Origin: Corticibacter populi
Lineage (GTDB): Bacteria > Pseudomonadota > Gammaproteobacteria > Burkholderiales > Burkholderiaceae_C
Length of the DNA stretch: 64,000 nt
NCBI RefSeq assembly: GCF_004217315.1
Contig: NZ_SGWR01000002.1
Span: 612,414-676,413 of the forward strand
Direction of reading: 5' to 3'
The position numbers were made by a program, and so were the translations under genes. Numbering within the stretch: position 1 is the first letter of the stretch; every line of letters starts with the position of its first letter. The notes beneath the pieces are model-generated. The model was not told the origin of the DNA, did not search any database, and saw only the letters and a list, made by a program, of their open reading frames with translations. Below, piece after piece: positions 10,413 through 20,180 of this stretch.

Positions 10413-10766
10413 CGCTGGCATATCTTCCGGACCGGCCTGCCGATGCAGCGAGACCGGCATTCTGTGGATTTCGTCTGGCTTCCCTGGTCTTGCGGCAGGT
10501 TCTTGTCGTGGGCTGTCGGGGCAGTGCTGCCAGCTAACGGCAGAGCCGCCAGTGTAGCGGCGGCCGGGTGGTTCCGCGCTGCGCGACATGCAAAACCCCT
10601 TGTACAACCAGCGATAAGCGCCCGTTCAACGAGGAGGGACCACGCTGTCTCCACACGAGAGCATCTTCACGATCTTCGGGAGGACAGGTTCCGGGCGCCA
10701 CGGCCCTTGGCGACCGATGGCAAAATTGGCCTGCACCAGCCATCCGCAACCAACCCCTGCTCCCCA
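10413..10766. other. moaA/moaD divergent intergenic region
   Basis: This 354-bp gap carries the promoters for the moaA-mobB-moeB and moaD-moaE/mobA-moeA-mogA runs. A Moco riboswitch would be expected here in many gammaproteobacteria, but I could not recognise its conserved core by eye. Open frames on both strands have no protein-like character. Confidence 0.5.
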
Positions 10767-11015
10767 ATGATCACCATCACCTACTTCGGGCCGCTCAAGC
10801 AGTTGCAGCCCGCCGGCACCGAGACGCTGGACTGGCCCGGCGGCAGCACCGAGGAACTGCTGGCGCAACTGCGCCAGCGCGGTCCCGACTGGGCCGAGGC
10901 GCTGCAGCCCGGCCGCATTTTCAAACTCGCGCTCAACCAGCAGCTGCTGCACGCGCCCGCGCTGGTGCGCGACGGCGATGCGGTGGCGATTCTGCCGCCG
11001 GTGACCGGTGGCTGA
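10767..11015 (+). CDS. moaD: Molybdopterin synthase sulfur carrier subunit MoaD
   Basis: This 82-residue ubiquitin-like protein carries the thiocarboxylate used by MoaE to build the dithiolene. It shows the fold's start (ITITYFGPLKQ), the DAVAILPPVTGG end and the essential C-terminal Gly-Gly. The stop overlaps a possible GTG start of the next gene, so the two subunits of molybdopterin synthase are likely co-translated. Confidence 0.94.
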   Translation: MITITYFGPLKQLQPAGTETLDWPGGSTEELLAQLRQRGPDWAEALQPGRIFKLALNQQLLHAPALVRDGDAVAILPPVTGG

Positions 11016-11025
11016 GGGCGGCGCG

Positions 11026-12108
11026 ATGTTCAGCGTGCGCATCCAGACCGAGCCGATCGTGCTCGATCACGCCTGTGCCGACACCAACCCTGGTGCCGGG
11101 CCGGCGCGTTGCGGCGCGGTGGTGCGCTTCGTCGGCCGCGTGCGCAATGACGCGCGCGGCGCGGCGCTCAGCCACCTGGTGCTGGAGCACTTTCCCGGCG
11201 TCACCGAGGCCGAGATCGAACGCATCGCGGCGCAGGCGTGCCAGCGCTGGCAGTTGCAGCGCGTGCAGGTACAGCACCGCGTCGGCCGCATTGGTGTCGG
11301 CGAGGCCATCGTGCTGGTCGAGACCGCCAGCGCGCACCGGCGCGACGCCTACGAGGCCAATGCCTTCGTGATGGATTACCTCAAGACCGAGGCACCGTTC
11401 TGGAAGCAGGAGTGCTTTGCCGACGCCAGCGCGCACTGGGTGGAGGCCAAGACCAGCGACCAGGCCGCGCGGCAGCGCTGGCAAACCGGCGCGCGCCGCA
11501 TCGGCGCGCTGGTGCTGGCCGGCGGCGAAGGTCGCCGCATGGACCGCCGCAACAAAGGCCTGCAGTCCTTGCACGGCCAGCCGCTGGTGCGGCACGTGGT
11601 GCAAACCCTGCGCCCGCAGGTTGACTGGCTGGCCATCAGTGCCAACCATGACCTTGCCGCATACCAGGCACTGGGCCTGCCGGTCTTCAGCGACGAAGCG
11701 GCGCTGCTGGGCAAGGGCCCGCTGGCCGGCCTGGCCAGCGCATTGCCGCACATCCCTCCCGACCTGGACGCGCTGCTGATCGCCCCTTGCGACACACCGC
11801 TGCTGCCGACGCAACTGGTGGCCCGGCTGGGGCAGGCGCTGTTCGCGCCCGGCGCGCCGCCGGCCGTGATGGCCGCCACCGCCGACGGCCCGCACCCGAG
11901 CATTCTGCTGCTGCGGCCGGCGTTGCTGCTGAGCCTGCCCCGGCACCTGCAGCAGAGCGAGGACCGGAGCCTGCGCGGCTGGCTCGCGCACAGCGGATGC
12001 GCCCGCGTGTTCTTCGATGACGCGCAGGCCTTCATCAACATCAACGACCTGCAGACGCTCGCGCACCTGCAGACCACCGCTGCGGCGGCACCCCTCTCCC
12101 ATCCATGA
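11026..12108 (+). CDS. MoaE-MobA fusion: molybdopterin synthase large subunit plus Moco guanylyltransferase
   Basis: One uninterrupted 360-residue frame joins two enzymes. Residues 1-150 are MoaE, with the catalytic lysines in the block DYLKTEAPFWKQE (Lys120, Lys127). Residues about 157-360 are MobA: the GTP loop is LAGGEGRRMDRRNKGL and the metal site IAPCDTPLLP. The GTP loop departs from the common RMGGxDKGL by Gly-to-Asp and Asp-to-Asn changes. ATG 11026 is preferred (GAGGG 8 bases upstream); a GTG at 11008 overlaps moaD. The stop overlaps the moeA start (ATGA). The fusion would place dithiolene formation and nucleotide attachment on one chain, although MoeA and MogA act between them. I cannot exclude an assembly artefact, but no disturbed codons are seen at the joint. 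Confidence 0.88.
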   Translation: MFSVRIQTEPIVLDHACADTNPGAGPARCGAVVRFVGRVRNDARGAALSHLVLEHFPGVTEAEIERIAAQACQRWQLQRVQVQHRVGRIGVGEAIVLVETASAHRRDAYEANAFVMDYLKTEAPFWKQECFADASAHWVEAKTSDQAARQRWQTGARRIGALVLAGGEGRRMDRRNKGLQSLHGQPLVRHVVQTLRPQVDWLAISANHDLAAYQALGLPVFSDEAALLGKGPLAGLASALPHIPPDLDALLIAPCDTPLLPTQLVARLGQALFAPGAPPAVMAATADGPHPSILLLRPALLLSLPRHLQQSEDRSLRGWLAHSGCARVFFDDAQAFININDLQTLAHLQTTAAAAPLSHP

Positions 12109-13379
12109 CCATGTCACAAGACCTGCTCGACTACCACGACGCGCTTGCCACGCTGCTGCAGACGCACCGCCCGATCTCCCGCACCGAGCAAGCCCCGCTG
12201 GCCGAACTCAATGGCCGCGTGCTGGCGCAGGATGTGGCCGTGCGCTTCGACGTGCCGACCTTCGACAACAGCGCGATGGACGGGTACGCGATCCATGGCG
12301 ATGACCGCCGGCACTGGCAGGTGCAGCACCGCATCGCCGCCGGCGATGCCGCCACCGGCCTCACGCTGCAGCCCGGCAAGGCCGCGCGCATCTTCACCGG
12401 CGCGCCAGTGCCCGCCGGCACCACCTCGGTGGTGATGCAGGAGCACGTCGCACGCGGCGCTGACGACCGCATCACGCTGATCGACGGCACGCGCATCAAG
12501 CCCGGCCAGCACATCCGCCGCCAGGCCGAGGAGTTGCAGACCGGCACAACGCTGCTGCGCCAGGGGCAGCGCCTAAACCCGGCCACCATCGGTCTGCTGG
12601 CGATCCAGGGCTACACGCACGCGCCGGTGCTGGCGCGGCTGCGCGTGACGGTGTTCTCCAGCGGCAACGAGCTGGTGCCGCCCGGTCAGCCATTGCAGCC
12701 CGGCCAGATCTACGACAGCAACCGCATCATGCTCATCACCTGGCTGCGGGCGCTGGGTTTCGAGGTGCACGACGGCGGCGCGCTGCCCGACCAGCTCGCC
12801 GCCACCCGCACCGCGCTGCAGCAGGCCGCGCAACACAGCGACACCATCCTGTGCTCGGGCGGCGTCTCGGTGGGCGAGGAAGACCACCTGAAGAACGCGC
12901 TGACCGAGGTTGGCACACTGATCCAGTGGCGCCTGTTCATCAAGCCGGGCAAGCCCTTCACCTGGGGTCACATCGGCAAGGGTAGCGGCCATGGCAATGG
13001 CAATGACAATGACAATGGCGACGGGGCCTGCCGGGTGTTCATGCTGCCGGGCAACCCGGTCTCCAGCCTGGTGACCTTCCAGCAACTGGCACTGCCGACG
13101 CTACGCCGGCTGAGCGGCCTGCCCATCGAGCAGGCCCGGCCGTTGCAACTGCAGGCCAGCGCCGACTTCCGCCGCGACGAACCCGAGCCGAGGCGCGAGT
13201 TCGTGCGCGTGGTGCTGCGCCAGCATGAGGCCGGCTGGCAGGTCACGCCGGTGGCGCAACAGGGCTCGAACATGCTCTCGGGCGCCGCGCACGCCAACGC
13301 GCTCGCCGAAACCCCGCCCGGCGCCCGCGTCGCCCCTGGTGACCGGCTGACGGTCTACCCGCTCTTCGAGTTGCTCTGA
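12105..13379 (+). CDS. moeA: Molybdopterin molybdenumtransferase MoeA
   Basis: This 424-residue protein inserts molybdate into adenylated molybdopterin. Seen are the substrate motif TFDNSAMDGYAI near residue 50, CSGGVSVGEEDHLK in the MogA-like domain, KPGKPFTWG and MLPGNPVSS. An inserted low-complexity run of Gly, Asn and Asp (about residues 293-306) sits in the loop between the last two motifs, encoded by a short AATGGC/AATGAC repeat. Its ATG overlaps the stop of the moaE-mobA gene, so coupled translation is likely. Confidence 0.95.
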   Translation: MTMSQDLLDYHDALATLLQTHRPISRTEQAPLAELNGRVLAQDVAVRFDVPTFDNSAMDGYAIHGDDRRHWQVQHRIAAGDAATGLTLQPGKAARIFTGAPVPAGTTSVVMQEHVARGADDRITLIDGTRIKPGQHIRRQAEELQTGTTLLRQGQRLNPATIGLLAIQGYTHAPVLARLRVTVFSSGNELVPPGQPLQPGQIYDSNRIMLITWLRALGFEVHDGGALPDQLAATRTALQQAAQHSDTILCSGGVSVGEEDHLKNALTEVGTLIQWRLFIKPGKPFTWGHIGKGSGHGNGNDNDNGDGACRVFMLPGNPVSSLVTFQQLALPTLRRLSGLPIEQARPLQLQASADFRRDEPEPRREFVRVVLRQHEAGWQVTPVAQQGSNMLSGAAHANALAETPPGARVAPGDRLTVYPLFELL

Positions 13380-13394
13380 GGGGGAGGACGCGCG

Positions 13395-13994
13395 ATGAAC
13401 ACTTCCACCGCTCCCGCCCCGACGCTCGCCACCGTGCGCATCGGCCTGGTCTCGACCAGCGACCGCGCCAGTGCCGGCGCCTATGTCGACGAAGGCATTC
13501 CCGCCCTGCGGCAATGGCTGGGTCAGGCCGTGCGCAACCCGCTGCACTTCGAGGAACGCCTGATCCCCGACGAACAGCCACTCATCGAGGCCACGCTGAT
13601 CGAGCTGGCGGACCGGGCGCATTGCGATCTGGTGCTGACCACCGGCGGCACCGGCCCGGCGCCGCGCGACGTCACGCCCGAAGCCACGCTGGCGGTGGCC
13701 GACCGGCTCATGCCGGGTTTTGGCGAGCAGATGCGCCAGATCAGCCTGCACTTCGTGCCGACCGCCATCCTGTCGCGGCAGGTCGGCGTGATCCGCGGCC
13801 GCACGCTGATCCTGAACCTGCCCGGCCGCCCGCGCGCCATCGCCGAGACGCTGGGCGGCCTCAAGAACACCGAAACGGGCGAGGTGATCGCCCATGGCAT
13901 CTTCGCGGCCGTACCCTATTGTCTGGACCTGATCGGCGCGGCCTGCATCGAGACCATACCCGAGGCCTGCCAGGCCTTCCGGCCCGGGAAGTGA
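13395..13994 (+). CDS. mogA: Molybdopterin adenylyltransferase MogA
   Basis: This 199-residue protein adenylates molybdopterin before molybdenum insertion by MoeA. The motif VLTTGGTGPAPRDVTPEATL is the MogA/MoeA-type nucleotide and pterin site, and LILNLPGRPRAIAETL is the second conserved block. It starts 15 bp after moeA with a GGGGGAGGA-type ribosome site. Its TGA (13992-13994) touches the stop of fdhE on the opposite strand with no base between. Confidence 0.93.
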   Translation: MNTSTAPAPTLATVRIGLVSTSDRASAGAYVDEGIPALRQWLGQAVRNPLHFEERLIPDEQPLIEATLIELADRAHCDLVLTTGGTGPAPRDVTPEATLAVADRLMPGFGEQMRQISLHFVPTAILSRQVGVIRGRTLILNLPGRPRAIAETLGGLKNTETGEVIAHGIFAAVPYCLDLIGAACIETIPEACQAFRPGK

Positions 13995-14894
13995 TCAACC
14001 CGGCAGTGCGAACGGGTTGAAGCCGCTGCGGCCGAAACCCTCGGTCTGCGCGGCATCGTCGAGCACCAGCGACGCCAGATCATCGGCGACCACCTCGGCG
14101 TGCTGGTCGCGCTCGCAGGAGATGACCTTCAGGTAGCCGCCGCAGGCACCACAGGCCTCGGCACGGATGCTCGCCTCGGGGCTGTCGAAGCTCAGGTAAT
14201 CGAGTTGACCGGCGTCACCACAGTTTGAGCACTTGGCCCGCACCATGTGCCACTCGCACTCGCACATCGCGCAGTGCAGGTAGCGCAGGCCTTGGCGTTC
14301 GCCGGTGTGAATGAGGCTGGCAACCGGTGCCGTGCCACACACCGGGCAATGGGCCGACTCCTGCTCTGCGGGGGCGGGCAGCGCAACCTGCCGGGCCGCC
14401 TGCGCCACCGCCAGCGACAGCGCAGCCCAGAGAAACGGCGCAATGGCCTGGTCGACCTCGGCAAACGCCCCTTCGGCAAGGCGAACCGCGGCCTGCCGAC
14501 GCTCGGCCTCTGGCATGGCCGCCAGCGCATCCAGGTGCGCCGCAGCCGCAGCCGGTGCCTGCGGGCGCACACGTGCGATCAGCCGGTCCAACAGCGCGGG
14601 CCAGTCGCCGCCGCGGGCGATGGCAGGCAGATCCACTGCCGTGGTGACAGCCGCCGGGGCGGTGTCCGAAGCAGCGGAAGGCACGGGCACGGGTTCTGCA
14701 GCCTGCGCCGCTTGACCATCGGCCACGTCGGCGGCAAGACGCAGATAGTCGGCCAGCTCATGGCCCTTGGCCAACTCGCGCAGCCGGGCCGCGCGCCGGG
14801 TGTAGAGCGCCGCCAGTTCGGGGCGCAGGATGGGATCGAAATGGCGGGTGGCCTCTTCGAGCGGGATCGCGGTGCGCAGAGGCACCTCGCTCAT
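13995..14894 (-). CDS. fdhE: Formate dehydrogenase accessory protein FdhE
   Basis: This 299-residue protein is related to E. coli FdhE (309), a cytosolic iron-binding rubredoxin-like factor needed for maturation of respiratory formate dehydrogenases. The C-terminal half carries four CxxC pairs (CPVC, CAMC, CSNC, CGAC), as in the family, and the N-terminus ([20 protein letters not shown]) matches too. A Pro/Ala-rich stretch of about 25 residues (about 65-90) looks like a linker. The start overlaps the end of the gamma-subunit gene (ATGA), so it is the last gene of the formate dehydrogenase operon. Confidence 0.92.
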   Translation of the reverse strand: MSEVPLRTAIPLEEATRHFDPILRPELAALYTRRAARLRELAKGHELADYLRLAADVADGQAAQAAEPVPVPSAASDTAPAAVTTAVDLPAIARGGDWPALLDRLIARVRPQAPAAAAAHLDALAAMPEAERRQAAVRLAEGAFAEVDQAIAPFLWAALSLAVAQAARQVALPAPAEQESAHCPVCGTAPVASLIHTGERQGLRYLHCAMCECEWHMVRAKCSNCGDAGQLDYLSFDSPEASIRAEACGACGGYLKVISCERDQHAEVVADDLASLVLDDAAQTEGFGRSGFNPFALPG

Positions 14895-15544
14895 GCCTTG
14901 CTCCCGCGCGCCTTGGCCTCTTGCGCATCGAGTTCCTCGGCCCAGCGGTCATGGTGCTGGCGCACCCAGGCCCTGGAGACATAGCCGGTGGCCATGCCGG
15001 TGATGGAGCCACGCACCCAGATGGCCAGGTAGATATGGCCGAGGATCAGCAGGATCAGCCCGATGCCGGCAATCGAGTGCGCCAGGATCGCCAGGCGCAA
15101 CACCGGGATCGGGAAGAATTCGGCGAAATAGGCCCGCCACATGATCAGCCCCGAGGCCAGCAGCACCACGATGGAGAGCATGATGAGCCAGAACAACACC
15201 TTCTGGCCGGCGTTGTACTTGCCGATGCGCAGCGGCTGCGCATGGTTGTTCAGGATCACACCCTTGACGTTGCGAAACCAGATGCCGTCGGTCTTCGCCG
15301 GCAGGTTGTACTTGACGAAACGCACGAACATGAAGCACAGCCCGGCGAACACCGCAATGCCGAAGAACGGGTGCAAAACGCGCGCCATCTGTGGTGTGCC
15401 GAGAAAGGCGCTCAGCCACGAAAAGGTCGGGAAGAACCATGAAATCCCCGAGGTGGCGGCCAGGAAGAAGCAGAACACGATCGCCCAGTGGCAGAGCCGT
15501 TCTGGGAGCTTGGTGCGCAGGATCCGGTCTTTTTTGCTGCTCAT
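14891..15544 (-). CDS. fdoI: Formate dehydrogenase gamma subunit (cytochrome b556)
   Basis: This 217-residue inner-membrane protein passes electrons from the beta subunit to quinone through b-type haems. Four hydrophobic helices are visible, and His residues in [30 protein letters not shown] and LGHIYLAIW are the likely haem and quinone ligands. The start at 15544 has AGGAG at 8 bases; an upstream ATG at 15559 overlaps the beta stop. Gene order alpha-beta-gamma-fdhE matches the E. coli fdo operon, but Fdn and Fdo types cannot be told apart here. Confidence 0.92.
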   Translation of the reverse strand: MSSKKDRILRTKLPERLCHWAIVFCFFLAATSGISWFFPTFSWLSAFLGTPQMARVLHPFFGIAVFAGLCFMFVRFVKYNLPAKTDGIWFRNVKGVILNNHAQPLRIGKYNAGQKVLFWLIMLSIVVLLASGLIMWRAYFAEFFPIPVLRLAILAHSIAGIGLILLILGHIYLAIWVRGSITGMATGYVSRAWVRQHHDRWAEELDAQEAKARGSKA

Positions 15545-15555
15545 GGTCTTGCTCC

Positions 15556-16488
15556 TCATTGCGCGGGATCGCGTGCCAGCGGCTTTGCATCGTCCCCGGC
15601 GGTGCCCTCGGGGCTGCCATCGGGCTGCTCATCCTCATTGATGCTGTTGGGGCCGACACCAATGAAGTGCGCGGCCATCGCACCCACCGCCACGGCGCCG
15701 GCCACGGCGGCGGCGGGCTTGAGCACGTCTTTCCAGCCCTCGACCACGGAACTGATCTTCGGGTCCTTGGGCAAGCCGGCATAGCGCTGCGGGTCGTCGG
15801 CATGCTGCAGCACGTACATCACGTGCGTGCCGCCCACGCCCTGCGGGTCGTACAGGCCGGCGTTGTCAAAGCCGCGCTCGTTGAGCTCGGCCACGCGGGT
15901 CGCGGCCAGGTCCTTCATCTCCTGCTTCGAGCCGAACGAGATCGCGCCGGTCGGGCAGGTCTTGGCGCAGGCCGGGGCCTGGCCGACTGCCAGGCGGTCG
16001 GAGCACAGCGTGCACTTGTAGGCCTTGTTGTCCTTCTTCGAGATGCGCGGCACGTCGAAGGGGCAGCCGGCCACGCAATAGCCGCAGCCCACGCACAGGT
16101 CGGACTGGAAGTCCACCACGCCATTGGCGTACTGCACGATGGCGCCGGGCACCGGACAGGCCTTGAGGCAGCCCGGGTCTTCGCAGTGCATGCAGCCGTC
16201 CTTGCGGATCAGCCACTCGAACTTGCCGGCCTCGTCTTCATGCTCGGTGAAGCGCATCAGCGTCCAGCTGTCGGGCGAGAGGTCGCGCGGGTTGTCGTAG
16301 ACGCCCACGTTTTCCTCGACCTCGCCGCGCAGGTCGTTCCATTCGTTGCAGGCGACCTGGCAGGCCTTGCAGCCGATGCAGGTCGTCACGTCGATCAGCT
16401 TGGCGACCTCCATCTGGTGGTCGCGCACATGCGGGGCGGGCGTCAGCGCGTTGGTGGCCGAGCGGCGCACGATGTTCTGGGAGTTCAT
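15556..16488 (-). CDS. fdoH: Formate dehydrogenase beta subunit (iron-sulfur)
   Basis: This 310-residue ferredoxin-type protein carries four [4Fe-4S] clusters. Cys groups are seen in [40 protein letters not shown] and [16 protein letters not shown]-terminal hydrophobic helix (Ala/Val-rich, ending AAHFIGVGP) anchors it to the membrane, so it should face the periplasm with the alpha subunit. Its ATG overlaps the alpha stop (ATGA 16488-16485), showing coupled translation. Confidence 0.95.
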   Translation of the reverse strand: MNSQNIVRRSATNALTPAPHVRDHQMEVAKLIDVTTCIGCKACQVACNEWNDLRGEVEENVGVYDNPRDLSPDSWTLMRFTEHEDEAGKFEWLIRKDGCMHCEDPGCLKACPVPGAIVQYANGVVDFQSDLCVGCGYCVAGCPFDVPRISKKDNKAYKCTLCSDRLAVGQAPACAKTCPTGAISFGSKQEMKDLAATRVAELNERGFDNAGLYDPQGVGGTHVMYVLQHADDPQRYAGLPKDPKISSVVEGWKDVLKPAAAVAGAVAVGAMAAHFIGVGPNSINEDEQPDGSPEGTAGDDAKPLARDPAQ

Positions 16489-19400
16489 GCCAGCGCTCCT
16501 TCCAGTTTCTCGACATTGACCAGAAAGGCCTTGAACTCGGGGGTCTGCGAGTTCGCATCCCCCACCCCCGGCGAGAGGGTATTGGCCAGATAGCCCTTGC
16601 GGGTCTCGCCCTCGAAGCCCCAGTGGCACGGAATGCCGATCTGCTGCACTTCCTGCCCGGCGACATTGAGCGTGCGCATGCGCTTGGTGACCACTGCCTT
16701 GGCGGTGATGTAGCCGCGCTTGGTGGTGACCTTGACGGTATCGCCGTGGCGGATGCCCTTCTCCGCCGCCAGCTTCTCGCCGATTTCGATGAACTGCTCG
16801 GGCTGCAGCATAGCGTTGAGGTGGCTGTGCTTGGTCCAGTGGCGGAACAGTTCCGTCACCGAGTAGGTCGTCGCCACGTACGGGTAGTCGTGGCGGTTGC
16901 CCATGCGCTGCGCGTCGTTCTGGAAGATGCGCGCCGTCGGATTGTGCGTCACGCTCGCATGCAGCGGATTCTTGGCGATCGGGCTTTCCACCGGCTCGTA
17001 ATGCTCGGGGAAGGGGCCGTCGTTCATGCCCTTCTCGGAGAACAGGCGTCCCAGCCCCTCGGGCAGCATGATGAAGGGTGCCGCAGGCGCGCCGGGCGGG
17101 ATGTTGACCGGGAAGTCAGGCACGTCGGAGCCCACCCATTTCTCGCCGTTCCAGTGCAGGATCTGGCGATCCGGATCCCACGGCGTGCCATCCACGTCCA
17201 TCGAGGCGCGGTTGTACAGCAGGCGGCGGTTGGCCGGCCAGGCCCAGGCCCAGCCCGGCGTATTGCCCAGACCGCTGTCGGTATTGTCCCGGTTGGCCAT
17301 CTGGTTGCCTTTTTCCGTCCAGGAGCCGGTAAAGACCCAGCAATAGCTGGCGGTGCTGCCGTCATCGCGCAACTGGGCGAAGCCATCGAGCAACTGTCCC
17401 TTGCGCAGGAGCAGCCGGCCGCTGTCGTCGTACACGTCCTCGAGCGCGTAGCCGTTGGCCTCCTTGGCCATCTCCTCGGGGTGCGGGAAATAGGGATCGT
17501 GGTAGGTCTCGTGATCCCAGGTCATGTGCAGCACCTGCTCGGGGCAGGCGCCGCCCTCCTCCTCGTAGAGGCGGCGCAGCTCCATCATGATGCCGCCGAG
17601 GATCTGCGGGTCGTGGCGCGCCTCGCCCGGCGGCTGCTGGCCGGCGAAGTGCCACTGCAGCCAGCGACCGGAGTTGACGATGGCGCCATCTTCCTCGGCA
17701 AAGCAGTTCGAGGGCAGGCGGAACACCTCCGTCATGATCTCTTCGGTCGGCACGTCGTTGAATCGACCCTCGTTGCGCCAGAAGTTCGAGGTCTCGGTCA
17801 CCAGCGGGTCGATGACGACCAGGAACTTCAGCTTCGACAGTGCCTTGGAGGTCTTGTTCTTGTCGGGCATCGCCGCCAGCGGGTTGAAGCCCTGCGCGAT
17901 GTAGCCGTTGACCTGGCCGTCGTACATCATGTCGAAATAGGCCAGCATGTCATAGCTGCGGTCCCACTTGGGCAAGAGGTCGAAGTCGAAGTCGTTGTCC
18001 TTCGTCGCGTGCCTGCCGTACAGGTTCTTCAGCAGCGAGATGAAGAACTTGGGCGTGTTCTTCCAGTAGTTGACCTGGCCGGGCAGCATGTCCTTGGGCG
18101 TGGTCTCCTCCAGATACTGCGCCAGCGTCTGCTGGCTGTCGGAGGGCAGATTCATGTAGCCCGGCACCCGCAATGACAGCAGGCCCAGGTCGGTGTAGCC
18201 CTGGATGTTGGAATGCCCGCGCAGCGCATTCACGCCGCCGCCGGCCATGCCGATATTGCCCAACAGCAACTGGATCATCGCCGAGCCGCGGATGATCTGC
18301 GCGCCGCCGGTATGGTGGGTCCAGCCCAGCGCGTACAGCCAGGTCAGCGTCTTGTTGCGAGCCGAGCAGGAGCCGATGATCTCGGCGATCTGCAGGAAGT
18401 CCGCTTTTTTCACACCGGTGATCTCCTCGACCATCTCCGGCGTGTAGCGGTCCACATGCTTCTTGAGCAGTTGCAACACCGAGCGCGGATGCGTCATCGA
18501 CAGGTCGCGCAGCGCATCGCCACTGGCATCGCGCTCATAGGTCCAGGATGACTTGTCGTAGACCTTGGTGGCCGCATCGAAGCCCGAGAACACCCCCTCG
18601 TCAAAGCCGTAGTCCTCACGCACGATCAGCGTGGCATTGGTGTAGGCACGCACGTACTCGTGCTGGATCTGGTCGGTCTCGAGCAGATAGCGCACCACCC
18701 CCATCAGGAAGGCGGTGTCCGAGCCGGCACGGATCGGTGAGAATATGTCGGCCACCGAGGCCGTGCGGTTGAAGCGCGGATCGACCACGATCACCTTGGC
18801 CTTGTTCTTGATCTTGGCCTCGATCACCCACTTGAAGCCCACCGGGTGCGCCTCGGCCGGATTGCCCCCCATCACGATCACCACATTGGCGTTCTTGATG
18901 TCGACCCAGTGATTCGTCATGGCGCCGCGCCCAAAGCTCGGCGCCAACGCCGAGACAGTGGGCGCATGGCACAGCCGCGCCTGGCAGTCCAGGCCCAGCA
19001 TGCCCAGCGCGCGGGCGAACTTGAAATCCAGCACGCCGGTCTCGTTCGATGCTGCCGAAGAGGCCAGAAAGCCCGACGACAGCCAGCGATTGACCAACTG
19101 CCCCTTCTCGTTGCGCGCGATGAAATTCGCGTCGCGGTCATCCTTGAGCAGGCGGGCAATGCGCTTCGTGGCATCCTCCCACGAAATCTTCACCCACTCC
19201 TTCGAACCGGGCGCGCGGTATTCCGGGTGCGTCAGCCGGTTCTTCGAATGGATCATATCCAGCAGCCCCGCCCCCTTGGGGCACAGCGAACCACGGCTGA
19301 CCGGATGGTCCGGGTCGCCCTCGATGTGGAAAATACGCGGCTTCGCGTTCTTGGCGCCATCACCGAGCGAATACATCAGGATGCCGCAGCCAACCGAACA

Positions 19401-19577
19401 ATAGGTGCAATTGTTGCGGGTTTCCTTGGCCCGCAACAGCTTGTAGGGCCGCACCGAGGCAGAAACCTGTGCTTCTGCCGTCGAGAGCCCCATTGCCGAG
19501 GCCGAGAGCGCCGCCGCTCCCGTTCCCAGGATTTTCAGAAATTGCCGCCGTCCGAGGTGGAATTTATTGCCATGCAT
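16485..19577 (-). CDS. fdoG: Formate dehydrogenase alpha subunit, Cys-type, Tat-exported
   Basis: This 1030-residue molybdopterin oxidoreductase oxidises formate to CO2. The N-terminus has a Tat signal ([11 protein letters not shown], residues 8-18) and an Ala-rich core. The [4Fe-4S] ligands are Cys57, Cys60, Cys64 and Cys99. The active-site position filled by selenocysteine in E. coli FdnG/FdoG is Cys203 (ARLCHAPTV), so no UGA recoding is needed. The C-terminal cofactor domain ([20 protein letters not shown] to [19 protein letters not shown]) is complete. The start at 19577 places the Tat motif normally; an in-frame ATG at 19616 would lengthen the n-region. It is the first gene of the alpha-beta-gamma-fdhE operon. 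Confidence 0.96.
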   Translation of the reverse strand: MHGNKFHLGRRQFLKILGTGAAALSASAMGLSTAEAQVSASVRPYKLLRAKETRNNCTYCSVGCGILMYSLGDGAKNAKPRIFHIEGDPDHPVSRGSLCPKGAGLLDMIHSKNRLTHPEYRAPGSKEWVKISWEDATKRIARLLKDDRDANFIARNEKGQLVNRWLSSGFLASSAASNETGVLDFKFARALGMLGLDCQARLCHAPTVSALAPSFGRGAMTNHWVDIKNANVVIVMGGNPAEAHPVGFKWVIEAKIKNKAKVIVVDPRFNRTASVADIFSPIRAGSDTAFLMGVVRYLLETDQIQHEYVRAYTNATLIVREDYGFDEGVFSGFDAATKVYDKSSWTYERDASGDALRDLSMTHPRSVLQLLKKHVDRYTPEMVEEITGVKKADFLQIAEIIGSCSARNKTLTWLYALGWTHHTGGAQIIRGSAMIQLLLGNIGMAGGGVNALRGHSNIQGYTDLGLLSLRVPGYMNLPSDSQQTLAQYLEETTPKDMLPGQVNYWKNTPKFFISLLKNLYGRHATKDNDFDFDLLPKWDRSYDMLAYFDMMYDGQVNGYIAQGFNPLAAMPDKNKTSKALSKLKFLVVIDPLVTETSNFWRNEGRFNDVPTEEIMTEVFRLPSNCFAEEDGAIVNSGRWLQWHFAGQQPPGEARHDPQILGGIMMELRRLYEEEGGACPEQVLHMTWDHETYHDPYFPHPEEMAKEANGYALEDVYDDSGRLLLRKGQLLDGFAQLRDDGSTASYCWVFTGSWTEKGNQMANRDNTDSGLGNTPGWAWAWPANRRLLYNRASMDVDGTPWDPDRQILHWNGEKWVGSDVPDFPVNIPPGAPAAPFIMLPEGLGRLFSEKGMNDGPFPEHYEPVESPIAKNPLHASVTHNPTARIFQNDAQRMGNRHDYPYVATTYSVTELFRHWTKHSHLNAMLQPEQFIEIGEKLAAEKGIRHGDTVKVTTKRGYITAKAVVTKRMRTLNVAGQEVQQIGIPCHWGFEGETRKGYLANTLSPGVGDANSQTPEFKAFLVNVEKLEGALA

Positions 19578-20180
19578 GCTGACCACACCTGTTTTGCTGA
19601 TGTTCTTGTGCACCATGGCACATCGTGGGCAGTGGCGTCGTACATTCTGGCAAACGGAATCGGACGGCCATTTATCCGCAGCAAAATGGCAATTCATTCA
19701 ATAAATCGCCACGGATATCTTCCAAAACCATTTTCCAGGCGCACAAACACGCTCACCGGGGATATCTATTTTTAATATGCAACGTGGCGCGCACAATATC
19801 TGCAGGAAGACAGAATCGGGCATCACATTCGATGCGAATGATTGTCATCCATAATGATGCCGTTTTGGCCGCAGATCGGTGCGGGCTGTTTGCGCCGCAA
19901 TTATATACATCCGAGTGTAACAATATCCCCGCGGGCCACTTGCCATGGCCCGGCCGCCGACCCGCGTCAGACCCCTGGCATGCCAGGAGCCGGGGCGGGG
20001 CCGGCAGTGGCCACACGCAAGAGCGCCTTGTTGTCCTGCCAATGCGCTGACACTGGCCGGGCGGCGCCCGCATGCCGGGATGATGCGGGTGCGCGCCGTT
20101 CACCCAGTCGTGCCGGCCCCATCGACTCCATCAATGAGCCAGGGCCAGGTCAAGCCGGAGCCGGGCCGAACACCTCCGCA
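19578..20180. promoter_or_regulatory. AT-richer intergenic region upstream of formate dehydrogenase
   Basis: This 603-bp gap is visibly richer in A and T between about 19680 and 19930 than its surroundings. It contains an imperfect direct repeat: GGATATCT at 19713 and 19760, each followed after 17-18 bases by GGCGCACAA (19738) or GGCGCGCACAA (19786). A Fur-like core, AATGATTGTCAT, lies at 19837-19848, followed by ATAATGATG. The promoter of the formate dehydrogenase operon should lie here. I see no convincing gene; short open frames have poor coding character. Confidence 0.5.

Noticed and set aside
10413-10766. Possible Moco riboswitch before moaA or moaD
   Set aside because: I could not find the conserved core by eye; a covariance search would be decisive.
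19577-19577. Selenocysteine in the formate dehydrogenase alpha subunit
   Set aside because: The frame shows Cys203 at the Sec position and no internal TGA.
19614-19629. TGGCAC-N-GGGCA sequence like a sigma-54 -24/-12 promoter
   Set aside because: It reads on the plus strand with no plus-strand gene downstream for over 1.5 kb, and the TT of the -12 element is absent.
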